Of a DNA stretch of 7,582 nt, positions 6,436 through 7,582 are shown piece by piece. Made by a program: the position numbers and the translations under genes. This DNA is from Prevotellaceae bacterium UBA7017. Lineage in GTDB: Bacteria; Bacteroidota; Bacteroidia; Bacteroidales; Bacteroidaceae. The DNA lies in assembly GCA_002449535.1 (NCBI GenBank), contig DJWZ01000058.1, positions 1 to 7,582 on the forward strand, given 5' to 3'. Within the stretch, counting starts at the first letter, position 1; each line of letters opens with the position of its first letter. The notes under the pieces were generated by a model, which worked only from the letters and a program-made list of their open reading frames with translations, was not told the origin of the DNA and ran no database searches.

Positions 6436-7338
6436 TTACAAAACATTCAGCACCTGCTCTTTTATCTGCTCCAGTTCATCCTTCATCTGCACTACGATAT
6501 TCTGCATCTCTGCCTGATTGCTCTTTGAACCGGTGGTATTTATCTCACGTCCCATCTCCTGGGCTATGAAACCGAGTTTCTTGCCCATACCCTGGCTCTT
6601 ACCTCCTTCAGAGGCTGGCTGCCAAGGTTCGTTCATTGTCTCGCGGAAATACTTTATGTGGTTTGTAAGACGTTGTTTCTCTTCTGAGATATCGAGTTTC
6701 TCAAGATAGAAAATCATCTCCTGCTCCAGGCGGTTGCGGTCATATTCCACCTCGGGAATACCCTGAAGCCTCTCTATCAGACGCTGGCGTATCTTCTCTA
6801 CCCTACCCTGTTCATACGGTTCTATTGACGCCATCAGGGCAGAGATATTATTAAGTTTCTCCTCAAACTTCTTGCAAAGGGCAGCTCCTTCCTGCTTGCG
6901 GAAATCCTCAAGGGCTTTCAGGGCATTCGCGACAGCCTCTGACACTACCGCCCACTCCTCTTCTGAAAGTTCTTCTGTTTCGCTTTTTGCAAGCACGTCC
7001 GGCATGTGCATAATAACTGAAAGGATGTTTGACTGTTCTATGCCCAGCTCTTCCGACATCGTCCTTATCTGGTCATAATATGTCTTCGCCAATGCCGTGT
7101 CAATATGAGCAACATCGGCTGCCCCATCTCTTTCTACCCATAAAGACACATCCATCTTTCCCCTGACGGCACTGTCCTGTATTACCTTGCGTATTTCCAT
7201 TTCCTTTTCCCTGTAGATTGGAGCTATACGCATTGAGCAATCCATAGCCTTAGAATTCAAAGACTTTATCTCTACATGTATCGTCTTGTCCTGGTATTTT
7301 GCAACGGCCTTGCCGAAGCCTGTCATCGATAATATCAT
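6436..7338 (-). CDS. yicC: YicC-family protein (probable endoribonuclease)
   Basis: A 300-residue cytoplasmic protein of the YicC family, close to the usual length (E. coli YicC is about 287). The E. coli member has been described as an oligomeric endoribonuclease with effects on small-RNA turnover; this function is transferred by family, not shown here. The N-terminal YicC domain (about 1-155) carries SMTGFG (4-9), EIKSLNSK (23-30) and VRGKMDVSL (58-66). The C-terminal DUF1732 part (about 215-300) carries DISEEKQRLTNHI (216-228), GKKLGFIAQEMGREINTTG (252-270) and SKSNQAEMQNIVVQMK (271-286). The middle is helical and charged, likely coiled coil. The stretch NEPWQPASEGGKSQG (236-250) between the C-terminal motifs is longer than in E. 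coli YicC. The first ATG (7338) gives MILSMTGFG, the family's normal start. It is convergent with the pectinase operon and has its own promoter about 37 nt upstream. Confidence 0.95.
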   Translation of the reverse strand: MILSMTGFGKAVAKYQDKTIHVEIKSLNSKAMDCSMRIAPIYREKEMEIRKVIQDSAVRGKMDVSLWVERDGAADVAHIDTALAKTYYDQIRTMSEELGIEQSNILSVIMHMPDVLAKSETEELSEEEWAVVSEAVANALKALEDFRKQEGAALCKKFEEKLNNISALMASIEPYEQGRVEKIRQRLIERLQGIPEVEYDRNRLEQEMIFYLEKLDISEEKQRLTNHIKYFRETMNEPWQPASEGGKSQGMGKKLGFIAQEMGREINTTGSKSNQAEMQNIVVQMKDELEQIKEQVLNVL

Positions 7339-7374
7339 CTGTCTTATTTTTTACTTTTTAGGTTAATTTGACTG

Positions 7375-7406
7375 CAAAGGTACGATTAAGTTATGAGAAA
7401 AACAAA
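7375..7406 (-). promoter_or_regulatory. Bacteroidetes-type promoter of yicC (proximal)
   Basis: Read on the minus strand, TTTG (7406-7403) is followed after 20 nt by TACCTTTG (7382-7375). This matches the Bacteroidetes primary sigma consensus: TTTG at -33, a 19-21 nt spacer, and TAnnTTTG at -7. Transcription would start near 7368-7370, giving a leader of about 30 nt before the yicC ATG. A 9-bp A/T inverted repeat (7405-7413 with 7417-7425) overlaps the -33 side and may be only an A/T tract. Confidence 0.75.
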
Positions 7407-7475
7407 AGAAAAAGTTTTTTTCTTTGGTTTTTCCATGACAGAGTACCTTCAACACCGTTAAAGGTACGATTAAGT
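7376..7475 (-). repeat. 16-bp direct repeat containing the promoter core
   Basis: The sequence AAAGGTACGATTAAGT occurs identically at 7376-7391 and 7460-7475, 84 bp apart. On the minus strand it covers seven of the eight bases of the -7 element plus the nine bases just upstream. The flanks differ (C versus T immediately to the left on the plus strand), so the eighth promoter base is G in the proximal copy and A in the distal copy. Confidence 0.85.
7443..7467. repeat. Inverted repeat overlapping the distal promoter-like copy
   Basis: GTACCTT (7443-7449) pairs perfectly with AAGGTAC (7461-7467), with 11 nt between; inside, AAC (7451-7453) can pair with GTT (7457-7459). The right arm lies within the distal TACCTTTA element. 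It could be an operator for a dimeric regulator, or could reflect opposed promoter-like elements. No regulator is present in the window to link it to. Confidence 0.4.
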
Positions 7476-7491
7476 GAGCAAAAAATGCAAA
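7459..7491 (-). promoter_or_regulatory. Possible second, distal yicC promoter
   Basis: On the minus strand TTTG (7491-7488) is followed after 21 nt by TACCTTTA (7466-7459). The spacing fits the Bacteroidetes consensus, but the last base of the -7 element is A instead of the expected G, so it should be weaker than the proximal promoter. It may also be a decayed copy of it. A start here would give a leader of roughly 115 nt. Confidence 0.4.
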
Positions 7492-7507
7492 TAAATTTGC
7501 AATTTTT
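7480..7507. repeat. A/T-rich hairpin with 7-bp perfect arms
   Basis: TGCAAAT (7486-7492) pairs with ATTTGCA (7495-7501) around a 2-nt centre. After one mismatch, five A bases (7480-7484) pair with five T bases (7503-7507). A T-run follows the stem in both directions, so it could be a weak terminator of a gene to the right, or a dyad operator. The CAAA on the plus strand (7488-7491) that forms the candidate distal -33 element lies inside it. Confidence 0.4.
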
Positions 7508-7582
7508 CGAACGATAGGTTTTTATATTCGTGGTATCGGCATCGACTACAACTACTTTTTATTTTTAAAAGCACGCCCCGAA

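Noticed and set aside
7405..7425. A 9-bp A/T inverted repeat (AAAGAAAAA/TTTTTCTTT) as a terminator.
   Set aside because: The stem has only two G-C pairs and a 3-nt loop and sits on the -33 region of the yicC promoter. It is better explained as A/T tracts near a promoter.
7496..7530. Plus-strand promoter: TTTG at 7496-7499 and TATATTCG at 7523-7530, facing out of the window.
   Set aside because: The spacer is 23 nt rather than 19-21 and the -7 element has C for T. Without seeing the gene to the right it is too weak to annotate.
7508..7582. Possible start of another gene or RNA at the right edge.
   Set aside because: No open frame with family similarity and no tRNA-like or other structured RNA pattern could be recognised in these 75 bases.
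1..7582. CRISPR arrays, insertion sequences, tRNA or rRNA genes, att sites.
   Set aside because: No regularly spaced repeats, transposase, terminal inverted repeats or RNA-gene sequence were seen.

Overview
The window looks like a chromosomal segment of a Bacteroidales bacterium, most likely Prevotella or a close relative. Four things point there: a Bacteroidetes-type promoter (TTTG, 20 nt, TACCTTTG) upstream of the minus-strand gene; Sec signal peptides ending in AQ or GQA; a secreted protein with a C-terminus like a type IX secretion (T9SS) sorting domain; and multi-domain pectinases with acidic or Pro/Thr/Asp-rich linkers. Genus is inference; no rRNA or marker gene is present to fix it.

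Positions 1-6341 (+ strand) hold the 3' end of a tight pectin-degradation operon. It contains the C-terminal part of a GH28 polygalacturonase-type hydrolase (cut by the window edge), an 800-residue family PL1 pectate lyase with a tandem dockerin-like C-terminus, a 145-residue small secreted protein with a T9SS-type C-terminus, and a 960-residue PL1 pectate lyase with extra beta-rich modules and an FN3-like domain. Gaps between these genes are 41, 37 and 15 nt, with no internal terminator or obvious promoter, so one transcript is likely. The lyases would cleave polygalacturonate backbones outside the cytoplasm and the GH28 enzyme would hydrolyse galacturonide linkages. No SusC/SusD pair, transporter or regulator lies in the window, so the rest of the locus is presumably to the left.

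Positions 6342-6435 separate two convergent genes and contain a strong hairpin that can serve as a terminator in both directions. Positions 6436-7338 (- strand) encode a YicC-family protein, a conserved RNA-metabolism gene unrelated to pectin. The last 244 bases carry its promoter, a second promoter-like copy 84 bp upstream that shares a 16-bp identical core, two inverted repeats, and no recognisable gene.

No clearly new multi-gene system is visible. The most interesting parts are the small secreted protein between the two lyases, the differing C-terminal modules on neighbouring secreted proteins, the near-identical dockerin-like repeats, several unassigned beta-rich modules, and the duplicated promoter core before yicC.
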